Origin: Candidatus Cloacimonadota bacterium
GTDB taxonomy: Bacteria > Cloacimonadota > Cloacimonadia > Cloacimonadales > Cloacimonadaceae
DNA: 7,402 nt
Reading direction: 5' to 3'
Assembly: GCA_023228285.1 (NCBI GenBank)
Contig: JALOBM010000093.1
Span: 1 to 7,402, forward strand
Under the pieces are notes generated by a model. The model had not been told where the DNA came from. It saw only the letters and a program-made list of their open reading frames with translations, and made no database searches. A program made the translations under genes and the position numbers. Positions 1 to 6,412 of this stretch are shown here, piece by piece; position 1 is the stretch's first letter, and every line of letters begins with the position of its first letter.

Positions 1-200
1 TTGTCAAGAAAAGCTCGCTTGGAACCATCTCGACCTGCTTTTCTCTAAGAACACAAGGAAAGTAGCATAATGAAGTGGGAGGTATTGAACAGTCTCATAC
101 AAGTTCCTTTATGCAGAACAAGATTTTTCTTGACGGTAAGGGCATGTTTTAAAGCTTGTTACAAAGAACTTAAAACTAAGTAATCATAAAGGAGACACCA
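1..200. other. Leader region upstream of the GTPase gene, no convincing gene
   Basis: No recognisable protein fragment is seen in any frame. Positions 3-12 (GTCAAGAAAA) and 125-134 (TTTTCTTGAC) form a perfect 10-bp inverted repeat 112 nt apart. Inside it, 65-70 (GCATAA) and 109-114 (TTATGC) form a second short inverted repeat, so the transcript leader could fold. A small frame of 37 codons, ATG 70 to TAA 183, is preceded by AAGGAA at 55-60 and ends 17 nt before the next gene. It resembles nothing I know and may be chance. No strong sigma70 promoter is visible: TTGACG at 130-135 lacks a good -10 at the proper distance. Confidence 0.4.
191..194 (+). promoter_or_regulatory. Ribosome binding site of the GTPase gene
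   Basis: GGAG, within AAAGGAG, lies 6 nt before ATG 201. It is a standard Shine-Dalgarno site and fixes the start of the GTPase gene. Confidence 0.85.
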
Positions 201-1571
201 ATGAAACGTAAGGTTATCATTATGGGCGCAGCTGGGCGCGACTTCCACAACTTCAACGTCTATTTCCGTGACAACAAGGATTATGAAGTAGTAGCGTTCA
301 CCGCCACCCAAATCCCCGGCATAGATGACAAAAAGTATCCTGCCGCTTTAGCTGGAAAACTGTATCCCAAGGGAATCGAAATCAAACCTGAAAGCGAGCT
401 TAAAAACCTAATCCAAAAGCACAATGTAGACCTCGTTGTTCTTGCATACAGCGATTTACCTTATGAAGTGGTAATGCACAAAGCCGCTTTGGTGAATGCC
501 ACCGGTGCAGACTTCATGCTGATGGGTGCGGAAAACACCACTATCAAAACCACCAAGCCCCTCATCACTGTGTGCGCTGCTCGCACTGGCTGTGGCAAAT
601 CCCAAACCACCCGTGCGGTTGTGAACGCTCTGAAGGCTCGTGGCCTGAAAGTTGTGTCCATTCGCCATCCCATGCCTTATGGTGACTTGGTGAAGCAGAA
701 AGTTCAGCGTTTTGCCGAGCTTGCTGACCTTAAAAAACACAAATGCACCATCGAAGAAATGGAAGAATATGAACCCCATATCCAAATGGGCAGCGTGATC
801 TACTCTGGGGTGGATTATGAAGCTATAGTTCGCGAAGCAGAGAAAGAAGCCGACGTCATCATTTGGGACGGCGGAAACAACGATATTCCTTTCTATAGCT
901 CCGATGAAATGATCCGCATTGTGGTGGTTGATCCTCATCGCGCCGGCGACGAGATCAGCTATTATCCCGGCGAGACCAACGTTTACATGGCCGATGTTGT
1001 GGTTATAAACAAGATCGATAGTGCCGACATGGACGACATCAATGAAGTACGGGCAAACGTCCGTGCCATCAATCCCAATGCCAAGATCATTGAAGCTGCT
1101 TCACCGCTCTTTGTGGATCATCCCGAAATGATTCTGAACAAGAACGTGCTGGTTGTGGAAGATGGTCCTACTCTCACTCACGGTGAGATGACCTTTGGCG
1201 CTGGAATGGTTGCTGCCGAGAAATACGGTTGTGCCGATTTTGTGGATCCTCGCCCCTGGGCTGTTGGTGAAATCAAAGAAACCTTCGAGAAGTATCCAGA
1301 CATCGGAATCCTGTTACCTGCCATGGGTTACAGTGCTCAGCAGATCAAAGACCTTGAAAAGACCATCAACGATACTGAGTGTGATTCCGTAGTGATCGCC
1401 ACTCCGATCGACCTGCGTCGCATAGTAAAGATCAAAAAGCCTGCTTGCCAGGTTGAGTATGAACTGCAAGAGATTGGTGTACCAACTGTTGCTCAAGTCT
1501 TGGAAGGCTTTGCTACCAAAAAAGCGGCTAAGAAAGCTGCTCCCACAAAAGCTGCACCCAAAAAGAAATAA
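201..1571 (+). CDS. COG2403-type P-loop GTPase, cyclic 2,3-diphosphoglycerate synthetase-like
   Basis: This is a 456-residue cytosolic protein. Residues 1-120 look like a Rossmann-type N-terminal domain beginning KVIIMGAAGRDFHNF. A Walker A loop, AARTGCGKS, lies at 126-134, a Walker B-like strand, VIIWDGGNND, at 219-228, and a G4-like NKID motif at 270-273. The segment GPTLTHGEM (322-330) is, from memory, characteristic of the cyclic 2,3-diphosphoglycerate synthetase family. The archaeal founder, about 460 residues, makes cyclic 2,3-bisphosphoglycerate from 2,3-bisphosphoglycerate with ATP. Bacterial relatives are generally annotated only as predicted GTPases and their reaction is not settled. 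The last ~20 residues are a Lys/Ala/Pro-rich basic tail, probably disordered. arcC follows 87 nt downstream on the same strand, so a link to carbamoyl phosphate or ureide breakdown is possible but inferred. Family membership is secure; substrate is not. Confidence 0.85.
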   Translation: MKRKVIIMGAAGRDFHNFNVYFRDNKDYEVVAFTATQIPGIDDKKYPAALAGKLYPKGIEIKPESELKNLIQKHNVDLVVLAYSDLPYEVVMHKAALVNATGADFMLMGAENTTIKTTKPLITVCAARTGCGKSQTTRAVVNALKARGLKVVSIRHPMPYGDLVKQKVQRFAELADLKKHKCTIEEMEEYEPHIQMGSVIYSGVDYEAIVREAEKEADVIIWDGGNNDIPFYSSDEMIRIVVVDPHRAGDEISYYPGETNVYMADVVVINKIDSADMDDINEVRANVRAINPNAKIIEAASPLFVDHPEMILNKNVLVVEDGPTLTHGEMTFGAGMVAAEKYGCADFVDPRPWAVGEIKETFEKYPDIGILLPAMGYSAQQIKDLEKTINDTECDSVVIATPIDLRRIVKIKKPACQVEYELQEIGVPTVAQVLEGFATKKAAKKAAPTKAAPKKK

Positions 1572-1596
1572 GTAAATCCATATAAAACCATTAAAA

Positions 1597-1625
1597 CCGG
1601 GGGTGAGCCCAACACTCATCCCCGG
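1597..1625 (+). terminator. Intercistronic hairpin between the GTPase gene and arcC
   Basis: CCGGGGGTGAG (1597-1607) pairs with CTCATCCCCGG (1615-1625), giving an 11-bp stem with one G-U pair and a 7-nt loop. Flanking A and T residues extend it after one mismatch. What follows is CTTTAG, not a uridine run, so complete intrinsic termination is doubtful. It more likely protects the upstream message or acts as a partial terminator that lowers arcC expression. Confidence 0.55.
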
Positions 1626-1646
1626 CTTTAGCTTCAAGGATAAAAT

Positions 1647-1651
1647 AAGGA
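1647..1651 (+). promoter_or_regulatory. Ribosome binding site that decides the arcC start
   Basis: AAGGA ends 7 nt before ATG 1659 but only 1 nt before the in-frame ATG at 1653. Spacing therefore favours ATG 1659 and a protein beginning MKKTAVLALGGNA. Confidence 0.7.
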
Positions 1652-1658
1652 AATGTAC

Positions 1659-2606
1659 ATGAAAAAGACAGCCGTTCTCGCCTTGGGCGGAAATGCCATT
1701 ATCAAAGCAGGCCAAAAAGGGAATATCACAGAACAATTTGCCAATACCCGGGATTCCCTGGGGGGCATAGTGGAACTGATCAGCAGAGGTTATCAGCTTA
1801 GTATTACTCACGGTAATGGACCCCAAGTGGGGAATCTCTTGCGTCAGCAAGAAGCCGGAGAAAAAGAAGGCCTGGCTGCACTGCCCCTGGGTGTGCTGAA
1901 TGCCGCAACCGAAGGCACCATGGGCTATATGATCGAACAAAGCCTGCAAAACAAACTGCGTCAACATGGCATAAATAAACAGGTGATTACCATCGTTTCT
2001 CAGGTAGTGGTAGACAAAAACGATCCCAGCATGCAGAATCCCACAAAGTTTGTGGGCAGCACCTATTACACTGCTGAACAAGCCGAAGAGCTGAAGAAAG
2101 GTTTGGGCTGGACCCTGAAAGAGGATTCCGGAAAGGGTTATCGCAGAGTGGTGCCTTCTCCTATGCCCATCGAAATCATTCCTGCTGAAACCGTCAATGA
2201 ACTGGTTCACAAAGGTGAGATCGTAATCGCAGTCGGCGGTGGTGGAATACCAGTGTATCGTGAAGACAACGGCGATCTGGAAGGTGTGGATGCAGTTATC
2301 GACAAAGACTTTGCCAGCGCATTATTGGCCTTGAACATCAAAGCAGATTTGTTTGTGATTCTCACTGGTGTGGATCGGGTCTCCATCAATTATGGTAAGC
2401 CCAATCAGCAGGATCTGGATATCATGACCGTAGCAGAAGCACAAAGATATTATGACGATAAACAATTCCCAACCGGCAGCATGGGCCCCAAAATCCTTGC
2501 CGCTATCGACTTTCTGAAAAGAGGTGGCAGCGAAGTATTGATTACTTCTATTGAAAGGATTGTTGATGCCTTTGAAGGTAAAACCGGGACGCGAATAGTC
2601 CACTAA
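1659..2606 (+). CDS. arcC: Carbamate kinase
   Basis: This enzyme transfers the phosphate of carbamoyl phosphate to ADP, yielding ATP, CO2 and ammonia. It is the ATP-forming last step of arginine, agmatine, allantoin or related ureide fermentation in the cytosol. The 315 residues match the usual ~310 of the family. Visible amino-acid kinase motifs are ALGGNAI near the N-terminus, HGNGPQVGN at 51-59, AVGGGGIP at 191-198, DKDFASALLA at 215-224, LTGVD at 235-239 and GSMGPK at 273-278; the C-terminus is intact. ATG 1653 is an alternative start two codons earlier. No arginine deiminase or carbamoyltransferase gene lies in the window, so the source of carbamoyl phosphate is unknown. The upstream partner is the COG2403 GTPase. 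The gene converges with the glnS operon. Confidence 0.95.
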   Translation: MKKTAVLALGGNAIIKAGQKGNITEQFANTRDSLGGIVELISRGYQLSITHGNGPQVGNLLRQQEAGEKEGLAALPLGVLNAATEGTMGYMIEQSLQNKLRQHGINKQVITIVSQVVVDKNDPSMQNPTKFVGSTYYTAEQAEELKKGLGWTLKEDSGKGYRRVVPSPMPIEIIPAETVNELVHKGEIVIAVGGGGIPVYREDNGDLEGVDAVIDKDFASALLALNIKADLFVILTGVDRVSINYGKPNQQDLDIMTVAEAQRYYDDKQFPTGSMGPKILAAIDFLKRGGSEVLITSIERIVDAFEGKTGTRIVH

Positions 2607-2624
2607 TAATCCTGATAACTGCAT

Positions 2625-2676
2625 TATGGAGTAACAATCCGTCATCAGAGTATGGAGTAACAAACCGGCTGGATAG
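2625..2676 (+). repeat. Two-copy 26-bp imperfect tandem repeat after arcC
   Basis: Units 2625-2650 and 2651-2676 both begin with the identical 13 bases TATGGAGTAACAA and then diverge; about 20 of 26 positions match. It lies just past the arcC stop and encodes nothing recognisable. It may be a slippage duplication or a binding site. Confidence 0.6.
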
Positions 2677-2707
2677 CTATGCAATTACGACAATTTCCCA
2701 GCCGGTT
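2663..2707. terminator. Long inverted repeat downstream of arcC, possible transcript end
   Basis: AACCGGCTGG (2663-2672) and CCAGCCGGTT (2698-2707) are perfect 10-bp inverted repeats around a 25-nt loop. No T run follows on either strand, so this is not a standard intrinsic terminator. Its position, 57 nt after arcC, suits a 3' end stabiliser or a Rho-assisted end. The core CCGGCT recurs in the terminator about 75 nt further on. Confidence 0.4.
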
Positions 2708-2754
2708 CGGACTTCAGACAACAGGAATCGCTGGTGTTGATGAAAACAAGTCCC

Positions 2755-2782
2755 AAAAAAAAGCCGGTAGAGGATACCGGCT
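2755..2782 (-). terminator. Intrinsic terminator of the glnS operon
   Basis: On the minus strand an 8-bp perfect stem, AGCCGGTA with TACCGGCT (2762-2769 and 2775-2782), encloses a 5-nt loop and is followed by a T run (2761-2755). It begins 23 nt past the stop of the ACT-like gene. On the plus strand the T run precedes no stem, so it serves the minus strand only. Confidence 0.9.
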
Positions 2783-2805
2783 AAATAATGAATAACGCTC
2801 TGGAT

Positions 2806-3054
2806 CTACATCTCGATCATCTGAGCTTTAACATATTCGATAGCATTGAGTTTATCTATCATTTGCTTTAGCAGAGCGGCTTCGCCTTCTACTTCCAACA
2901 CAATTAGGCCATCGTTGGCACAGAATTCTTTGGATACTTCGTGCAGGCCCAGGCGTACTTTGATGTTGCAACCGAAATCGGTGAGAATACCTTGTACTCT
3001 GGTGGCTTCGGTGGCACGGCGATCGATCTTGATTAGTACTACTTTGTAAGTCAT
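2806..3054 (-). CDS. Small ACT/ferredoxin-like domain protein, TM1266 type
   Basis: This is an 82-residue soluble protein. The pattern of hydrophobic strands and helices suggests one beta-alpha-beta-beta-alpha-beta domain: strand 3-10, helix about 13-26, strand 30-37, strand 49-55, helix about 58-70, strand 73-80. The segment VRLGLHE (33-39) and the following C..DGLIVLEVEG pattern resemble, from memory, small anaerobe proteins of the TM1266 group, some annotated as putative regulators of iron-only hydrogenase. Such domains usually form dimers that bind small ligands; the ligand here is unknown, and Cys29 and Cys45 are noteworthy. The start is supported by AGGAGG at 3059-3064, 4 nt before ATG. 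The gene lies 21 nt after glnS and shares its terminator, so it is almost certainly cotranscribed with it. Fold is likely; function is not established. Confidence 0.75.
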   Translation of the reverse strand: MTYKVVLIKIDRRATEATRVQGILTDFGCNIKVRLGLHEVSKEFCANDGLIVLEVEGEAALLKQMIDKLNAIEYVKAQMIEM

Positions 3055-3075
3055 TGTTCCTCCTGTTTTATGGTA

Positions 3076-4764
3076 TCATTTCGATTTATTTTGCTGCTTT
3101 GCCCAAGAGTCGCGTAGCGTGCTAATGCGGTTGAATACAGGATGATCTTTTGTGTAGTCTTTATCTGCACAAAAATAGCCCAAGCGCAGAAACTGGAATT
3201 TATCTCCGGGCTCAGCCTCCGCAAGTGAGCATTCTGCCAAGGCTTTGCGGTTTTGCACCATACTATCGGGATTTAGATAATCCAGGTAGCTTTTTCCTTC
3301 CTCTATCTCCGCCAAATCCGGGATGCTGAAAAGGTGTTCATACAATCTCGCTTCGATGGGCACGGCGGTCTCGGCACACACCCAATGAATGGTACCTTTT
3401 ACTTTGCGCCCGTCTTTACTCCAGCCTCCGCGGCTTTCGGGATCATACGAGCATTTCAATTCCAACACCTTGCCTTGTGCATCCTTCACTACTTCATCAC
3501 AGGTGATATAATAAGCGTGTTTCAGGCGCACCTCTTTGCCGGGGGCAAGGCGGAACCAGCCTTTCACCGGTTCTTCCATAAAGTCTTCCCGTTCAATCAT
3601 GAGATTGCGGGAGAAGCTGATCATTCGGCTACCAGCGCTGGCGTTTTCAGGATTATTTTCGGCTTCCAGTTCTTCAACCTTGCCTTCAGGGTAATTGCTG
3701 ATCGTGAGCTTGATGGGATCCAACACTGCCATGCGGCGCAGAGCTTTCTTGTTCAGATCCTCTCTTACACAGAAATTCAGCAGCTCAAAATCCACCATGC
3801 TATTGCTTTTTGCTACTCCGATGCGATCGGCAAAATCACGTATAGCTTCCGGAGTATAGCCGCGCCGGCGCATCCCGGCAATGGTGGGCATGCGGGGATC
3901 ATCCCAACCGTTCACATAACCCTTTTTTACCAGTTCCAAAAGCAGACGCTTACTCATCACAGTGTAGCTGAGGTTCAAGCGGGCAAATTCGATTTGACGG
4001 GGATGACAGGGTACCGGCAATTGATCCAAAAACCAGTCATAGAGCGGACGGTGATCTTCAAATTCCAATGTGCAAATGGAGTGTGTGATACCTTCCAGAG
4101 CGTCGGAAACACAATGTGTGTAATCGTACATTGGATATATCTGCCAGCTATTGCCGGTGCGATGATGATCATTTTTTTTGATGCGGTAGATCACAGGATC
4201 ACGCATATTCAGATTGGGACTGGACATGTCGATCTTGGCGCGTAAGGACTTGCTTCCTTCGGGAAACTCACCTGCTTTCATACGTCGGAACAGATCCATG
4301 TTTTCATCGATGCTGCGATCCCGATAAGGGCTGTTTCTCCCCGGTACGGTAAGGGTTCCCCGGTACTCGCGTAGCTCTTCCATGCTCAGATCGCACACAA
4401 AGGCTTTGCCATCTTGGATCAGGATCTCGGCATATTCATAGAGTTTATCAAAGTAATCCGAGGCATAAAACAGCTTATCGTTCCAATCCCAACCTAGCCA
4501 GCGGACATCTTCCAAGATGCTGTCAACATATTCCACATCTTCTTTTACTGGATTGGTATCGTCAAAGCGGAGATGACATCTGCCCTGGTAATCTCGCGCT
4601 AGTCCAAAATTCAGGCATATTGATTTGGCATGGCCGATGTGTAGATAGCCATTGGGTTCGGGCGGGAAGCGAGTGATGATATAATCATGCTTTCCGCTTC
4701 TCAGGTCTTCATCTATGATGTTGCGTATAAAATTAGTTACCGCTATTTTACTGTCGTTTTCCAT
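3076..4764 (-). CDS. glnS: Glutaminyl-tRNA synthetase
   Basis: This class I aminoacyl-tRNA synthetase attaches glutamine to tRNA-Gln in the cytosol using ATP. Its 562 residues compare with about 554 in Escherichia coli. The HIGH signature is LHIGH at 41-45 within [12 protein letters not shown], and the KMSKS-equivalent is VMSKR at 269-273. RFDDTNP (66-72) and [14 protein letters not shown] (231-244) are typical of GlnRS rather than GluRS, and the C-terminal half is the beta-barrel anticodon-binding region, including [17 protein letters not shown] (446-462). AAGGGA about 6 nt before ATG is a fair ribosome binding site. The gene appears complete. Many bacteria lack this enzyme and use GluRS plus the GatCAB amidotransferase, so its presence indicates direct glutaminylation here. 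It leads an operon with the ACT-like gene. A weak -35-like TTGACT occurs at 4824-4819 without a good -10. Confidence 0.97.
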   Translation of the reverse strand: MENDSKIAVTNFIRNIIDEDLRSGKHDYIITRFPPEPNGYLHIGHAKSICLNFGLARDYQGRCHLRFDDTNPVKEDVEYVDSILEDVRWLGWDWNDKLFYASDYFDKLYEYAEILIQDGKAFVCDLSMEELREYRGTLTVPGRNSPYRDRSIDENMDLFRRMKAGEFPEGSKSLRAKIDMSSPNLNMRDPVIYRIKKNDHHRTGNSWQIYPMYDYTHCVSDALEGITHSICTLEFEDHRPLYDWFLDQLPVPCHPRQIEFARLNLSYTVMSKRLLLELVKKGYVNGWDDPRMPTIAGMRRRGYTPEAIRDFADRIGVAKSNSMVDFELLNFCVREDLNKKALRRMAVLDPIKLTISNYPEGKVEELEAENNPENASAGSRMISFSRNLMIEREDFMEEPVKGWFRLAPGKEVRLKHAYYITCDEVVKDAQGKVLELKCSYDPESRGGWSKDGRKVKGTIHWVCAETAVPIEARLYEHLFSIPDLAEIEEGKSYLDYLNPDSMVQNRKALAECSLAEAEPGDKFQFLRLGYFCADKDYTKDHPVFNRISTLRDSWAKQQNKSK

Positions 4765-4884
4765 GTAATGTCCCTTGATTCAGAATAAGTTAATCCAAAT
4801 CAGCACAAGCTAGTATCCAGTCAAGCTAATTCTTCTGAGAGCTGAATTGTAAAGCCCCAAAGTATCTCCTCTGGCTACTTCCTT

Positions 4885-4899
4885 TATCCATAATGGATA
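4885..4899. repeat. 15-nt perfect palindrome, operator-like
   Basis: TATCCAT and ATGGATA flank a single central A. It is about 120 nt upstream of the glnS start and could be a dimeric regulator site for glnS or for a lost neighbour; no regulator gene is nearby. Confidence 0.4.
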
Positions 4900-4970
4900 G
4901 AATTGCATAATTTCCAGTCCAGTGGAGCGATACAATTTACCCCCTCACTGGATCAAGCAGTGCCGAAGTA

Positions 4971-5011
4971 GTTATCATCGTGTTATCATCGGGTGAACAC
5001 AGGATGATAAC
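4971..5011. repeat. Three GTTATCATC elements, two direct and one inverted
   Basis: GTTATCATC occurs at 4971-4979 and 4982-4990, and its reverse complement GATGATAAC at 5003-5011. The direct copies are 11 bp apart, one helical turn. The second direct copy and the inverted copy can form a 9-bp hairpin with a 12-nt loop. No T run follows, so it looks more like a protein-binding cluster than a terminator. Confidence 0.55.
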
Positions 5012-5124
5012 GGCTTAATATCAGCTTCAGCACTAGTTGAAACAGAGAGGATGAATGCAAAAGTGTGGAAGCGGCATCCTGCTGTTTATCGCCTCGAAAT
5101 GGAAAGAAACAGGTCTTTCATCTC

Positions 5125-5244
5125 TTATCCAACATACTGCCGGGAAGTGCCATGCTTGCCTGCAGTGCAGCGGTAAGGTTTCAGCCGCAGACCTTCATGT
5201 CTGACAAGCTGTGCTTTGATTCTATCCATCAACGCTTCGCTCAT
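5125..5244 (-). pseudogene. Truncated phage-type lysozyme (GH24 endolysin), N-terminal remnant
   Basis: The minus strand encodes a short frame of 39 codons from ATG 5244 to TAA 5125, with a good ribosome binding site AAGGAG (5250-5255) 5 nt upstream. Residues 6-30 include VRHEGLRLKPYRCTAGK, which matches the start of phage lysozymes of glycoside hydrolase family 24 (T4 lysozyme has DEGLRLKIYKDTEG). Glu17 would be the catalytic glutamate. After TAGK, where family members continue with an LTIG-G-GRNL type segment, the sequence becomes unrelated and stops within 9 codons. The rest of the domain, normally about 140-160 residues in all, was not found in other frames up to the glnS start. The intact protein would cut peptidoglycan at the end of a phage cycle; this fragment cannot. 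Recognition is by memory of the family. Confidence 0.7.
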
Positions 5245-5316
5245 GCTATCTCCTTGTTCCAGATGTGATCATTGATCCAGAGCCAGGAAAGCACAATCCT
5301 CTATGCTGACAAATCA

Positions 5317-5334
5317 GGATGAGCAAGGATGAGA
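5317..5334 (+). repeat. Paired AGGATGAG direct repeats upstream of the methyltransferase promoter
   Basis: AGGATGAG occurs at 5317-5324 and 5327-5334, exactly 10 bp apart. The pair ends 12 nt before the -35 box, a position suited to an activator or repressor, though no controller gene is present. Chance is possible. Confidence 0.35.
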
Positions 5335-5346
5335 CAGAAATTGTGG

Positions 5347-5376
5347 TTGACAAAAAAGGGCTGCCATCAATATAGT
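5347..5376 (+). promoter_or_regulatory. Sigma70-type promoter of the restriction-modification operon
   Basis: TTGACA (5347-5352, full consensus) is followed after 18 bp by TATAGT (5371-5376, five of six). Transcription should begin near 5383, leaving a leader of about 64 nt before the methyltransferase ATG. It is the best promoter match in the window and would drive constitutive expression. Confidence 0.75.
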
Positions 5377-5435
5377 AACTTAGGTGAGTGGTCTAGTTGG
5401 CAGGCTTCTCCCTACCGTTTAAGAATATTGTATTC

Positions 5436-5440
5436 GGGAG
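5436..5440 (+). promoter_or_regulatory. Ribosome binding site that decides the methyltransferase start
   Basis: GGGAG ends 6 nt before ATG 5447 but only 3 nt before the alternative in-frame TTG at 5444, so ATG 5447 is the likely start. Confidence 0.75.
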
Positions 5441-5446
5441 ATATTG

Positions 5447-6412
5447 ATGAGGTTTCAAACCTACGAAAGCACTTGTGATTTCGAGCCAGTAAAGCTGAGC
5501 TACGCAATCGCAAACGGAGATGCTCTTGAAGTGCTTTCGGGAATGGAGCACAAATCCATTGATCTGATTGTTACATCCCCACCCTACAATATTGGGAAAT
5601 CATACGAAGTTAAAACCTCCATAGAAAGCTATCTTAGCACACAAGAAGAGATAATATCGCAGTTGGTAAGGGTTCTGTCCAATACGGGCAGTATTTGTTG
5701 GGAAGTTGGCAACTATGTGGACAAGGGGGAGGTTTTCCCTCTGGACGTATTCTACTACCCAATTTTTAAAAAACTCGGTCTGCAACTTCGTAATAGAATA
5801 GTATGGCGATTTGGGCACGGATTACATGCTTCCAACCGATTCTCTGGACGCTATGAAACGATATTGTGCTTCACCAAATCCAATGAATATACTTTCAATC
5901 TTGATGATGTTCGAGTTCCTGCAAAATATCCTGGGAAAAGACATTTCAAAGGACCAAACAAAGGGCAGCTGTCAGGTAATCCCCTTGGGAAAAATCCCAG
6001 CGATATCTGGACAACAATACAAGAAGATTGGGACAGCGAGATATGGGATATCCCCAACGTAAAATCCAATCATCCTGAAAAAACCATACACCCCTGCCAA
6101 TTTCCCATTGAACTGGTAGAGAGATGCATTCTTGCCTTAACAAACGAAAATGACTGGGTACTCGATCCCTTTGCCGGAGTTGGCTCTACCATATTAGCAG
6201 CATTGAAGAATCGGCGCAATGCTATTGGCATAGAGAAAGAAGAAGATTATTGCAGAATTACTGCAGAAAGAGTGAAAGCACTTGAGAATGGCTGCTTAAA
6301 AACGAGACCCATTGGGCAGGCAATACATGTACCTTCTGCTAATGACAAAGTAGCTTCAGTACCCAAAGATTGGGAAAACCTAAGCATCTTTGGAGAGCGA
6401 AGAGGAGAATAG
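5447..6412 (+). CDS. Type II site-specific DNA methyltransferase, beta class (predicted N4-cytosine)
   Basis: This 321-residue enzyme would methylate host DNA at the restriction site using S-adenosylmethionine. The catalytic motif TSPPYNIG lies near residue 43, and the cofactor motif DPFAGVGST, the FxGxG type, near residue 240. Catalytic-first order with the recognition region between them is the beta class. SPPY, rather than NPPY or DPPY, favours N4-methylcytosine, although some adenine enzymes also carry it. HPCQFP (about 215-220), before the cofactor loop, matches motif X, and WRFGHGLHASNRFSGRYE (about 120-137) lies in the motif VIII area. The region about 145-205 likely holds the recognition elements. 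The neighbouring BstYI-like nuclease suggests the target RGATCY. The protein looks complete. Its last 43 nt overlap the longest reading frame of the nuclease, and GAGGAG near the end may serve that gene. Confidence 0.92.
   Translation: MRFQTYESTCDFEPVKLSYAIANGDALEVLSGMEHKSIDLIVTSPPYNIGKSYEVKTSIESYLSTQEEIISQLVRVLSNTGSICWEVGNYVDKGEVFPLDVFYYPIFKKLGLQLRNRIVWRFGHGLHASNRFSGRYETILCFTKSNEYTFNLDDVRVPAKYPGKRHFKGPNKGQLSGNPLGKNPSDIWTTIQEDWDSEIWDIPNVKSNHPEKTIHPCQFPIELVERCILALTNENDWVLDPFAGVGSTILAALKNRRNAIGIEKEEDYCRITAERVKALENGCLKTRPIGQAIHVPSANDKVASVPKDWENLSIFGERRGE

Larger units (their letters stand above)
4765..5446. other. Gene-poor junction region between the glnS operon and the restriction system
   Basis: No intact gene was found in this 682-bp stretch. 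From left to right it holds the glnS upstream region, a 15-nt palindrome (4885-4899), a 7-bp inverted repeat TCCAGTG/CACTGGA (4918-4924 and 4946-4952), a cluster of three GTTATCATC elements (4971-5011), a truncated phage lysozyme start on the minus strand (5125-5244), paired AGGATGAG repeats (5317-5334) and the promoter of the methyltransferase gene. It appears to be a patchwork of foreign remnants. Confidence 0.7.

Noticed and set aside
456..938. Minus-strand open frame (160 codons) inside the GTPase gene
   Set aside because: It is antisense to the P-loop gene, with no domain and no independent ribosome binding site.
1314..2210. Minus-strand open frame (298 codons) across the GTPase gene end and arcC
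   Set aside because: It lies opposite two well-supported genes and its translation resembles no family; it is a shadow.
3334..4245. Long plus-strand open frame (303 codons) inside glnS
   Set aside because: It is fully antisense to glnS, which has all GlnRS signatures; the translation is rich in His, Phe and Ile in no recognisable pattern.
4796..4824. Possible glnS promoter on the minus strand starting with TTGACT
   Set aside because: The hexamer at proper spacing (GATTTG) is too far from TATAAT to call.
5055..5210. Plus-strand small frame beginning MQKCGSGILLF with AGAGAGG upstream
   Set aside because: It partly overlaps the lysozyme remnant and shows no family pattern; a chance frame is more likely.
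5065..5268. Plus-strand open frame of 67 codons in the junction region
   Set aside because: It runs opposite the lysozyme remnant, lacks a normal start context and has no recognisable sequence.
5383..5430. tRNA-like stretch containing GTGGTCTAGTTGG, reminiscent of a D arm
   Set aside because: No acceptor stem, anticodon arm or GTTCRANTC T-arm can be folded around it.
6361..6412. Programmed frameshift fusing methyltransferase and endonuclease
   Set aside because: The nuclease frame is -1 relative to the methylase, but GGGAAAAC read in the methylase frame does not form a canonical X XXY YYZ slippery heptamer, and no stimulatory structure is evident.
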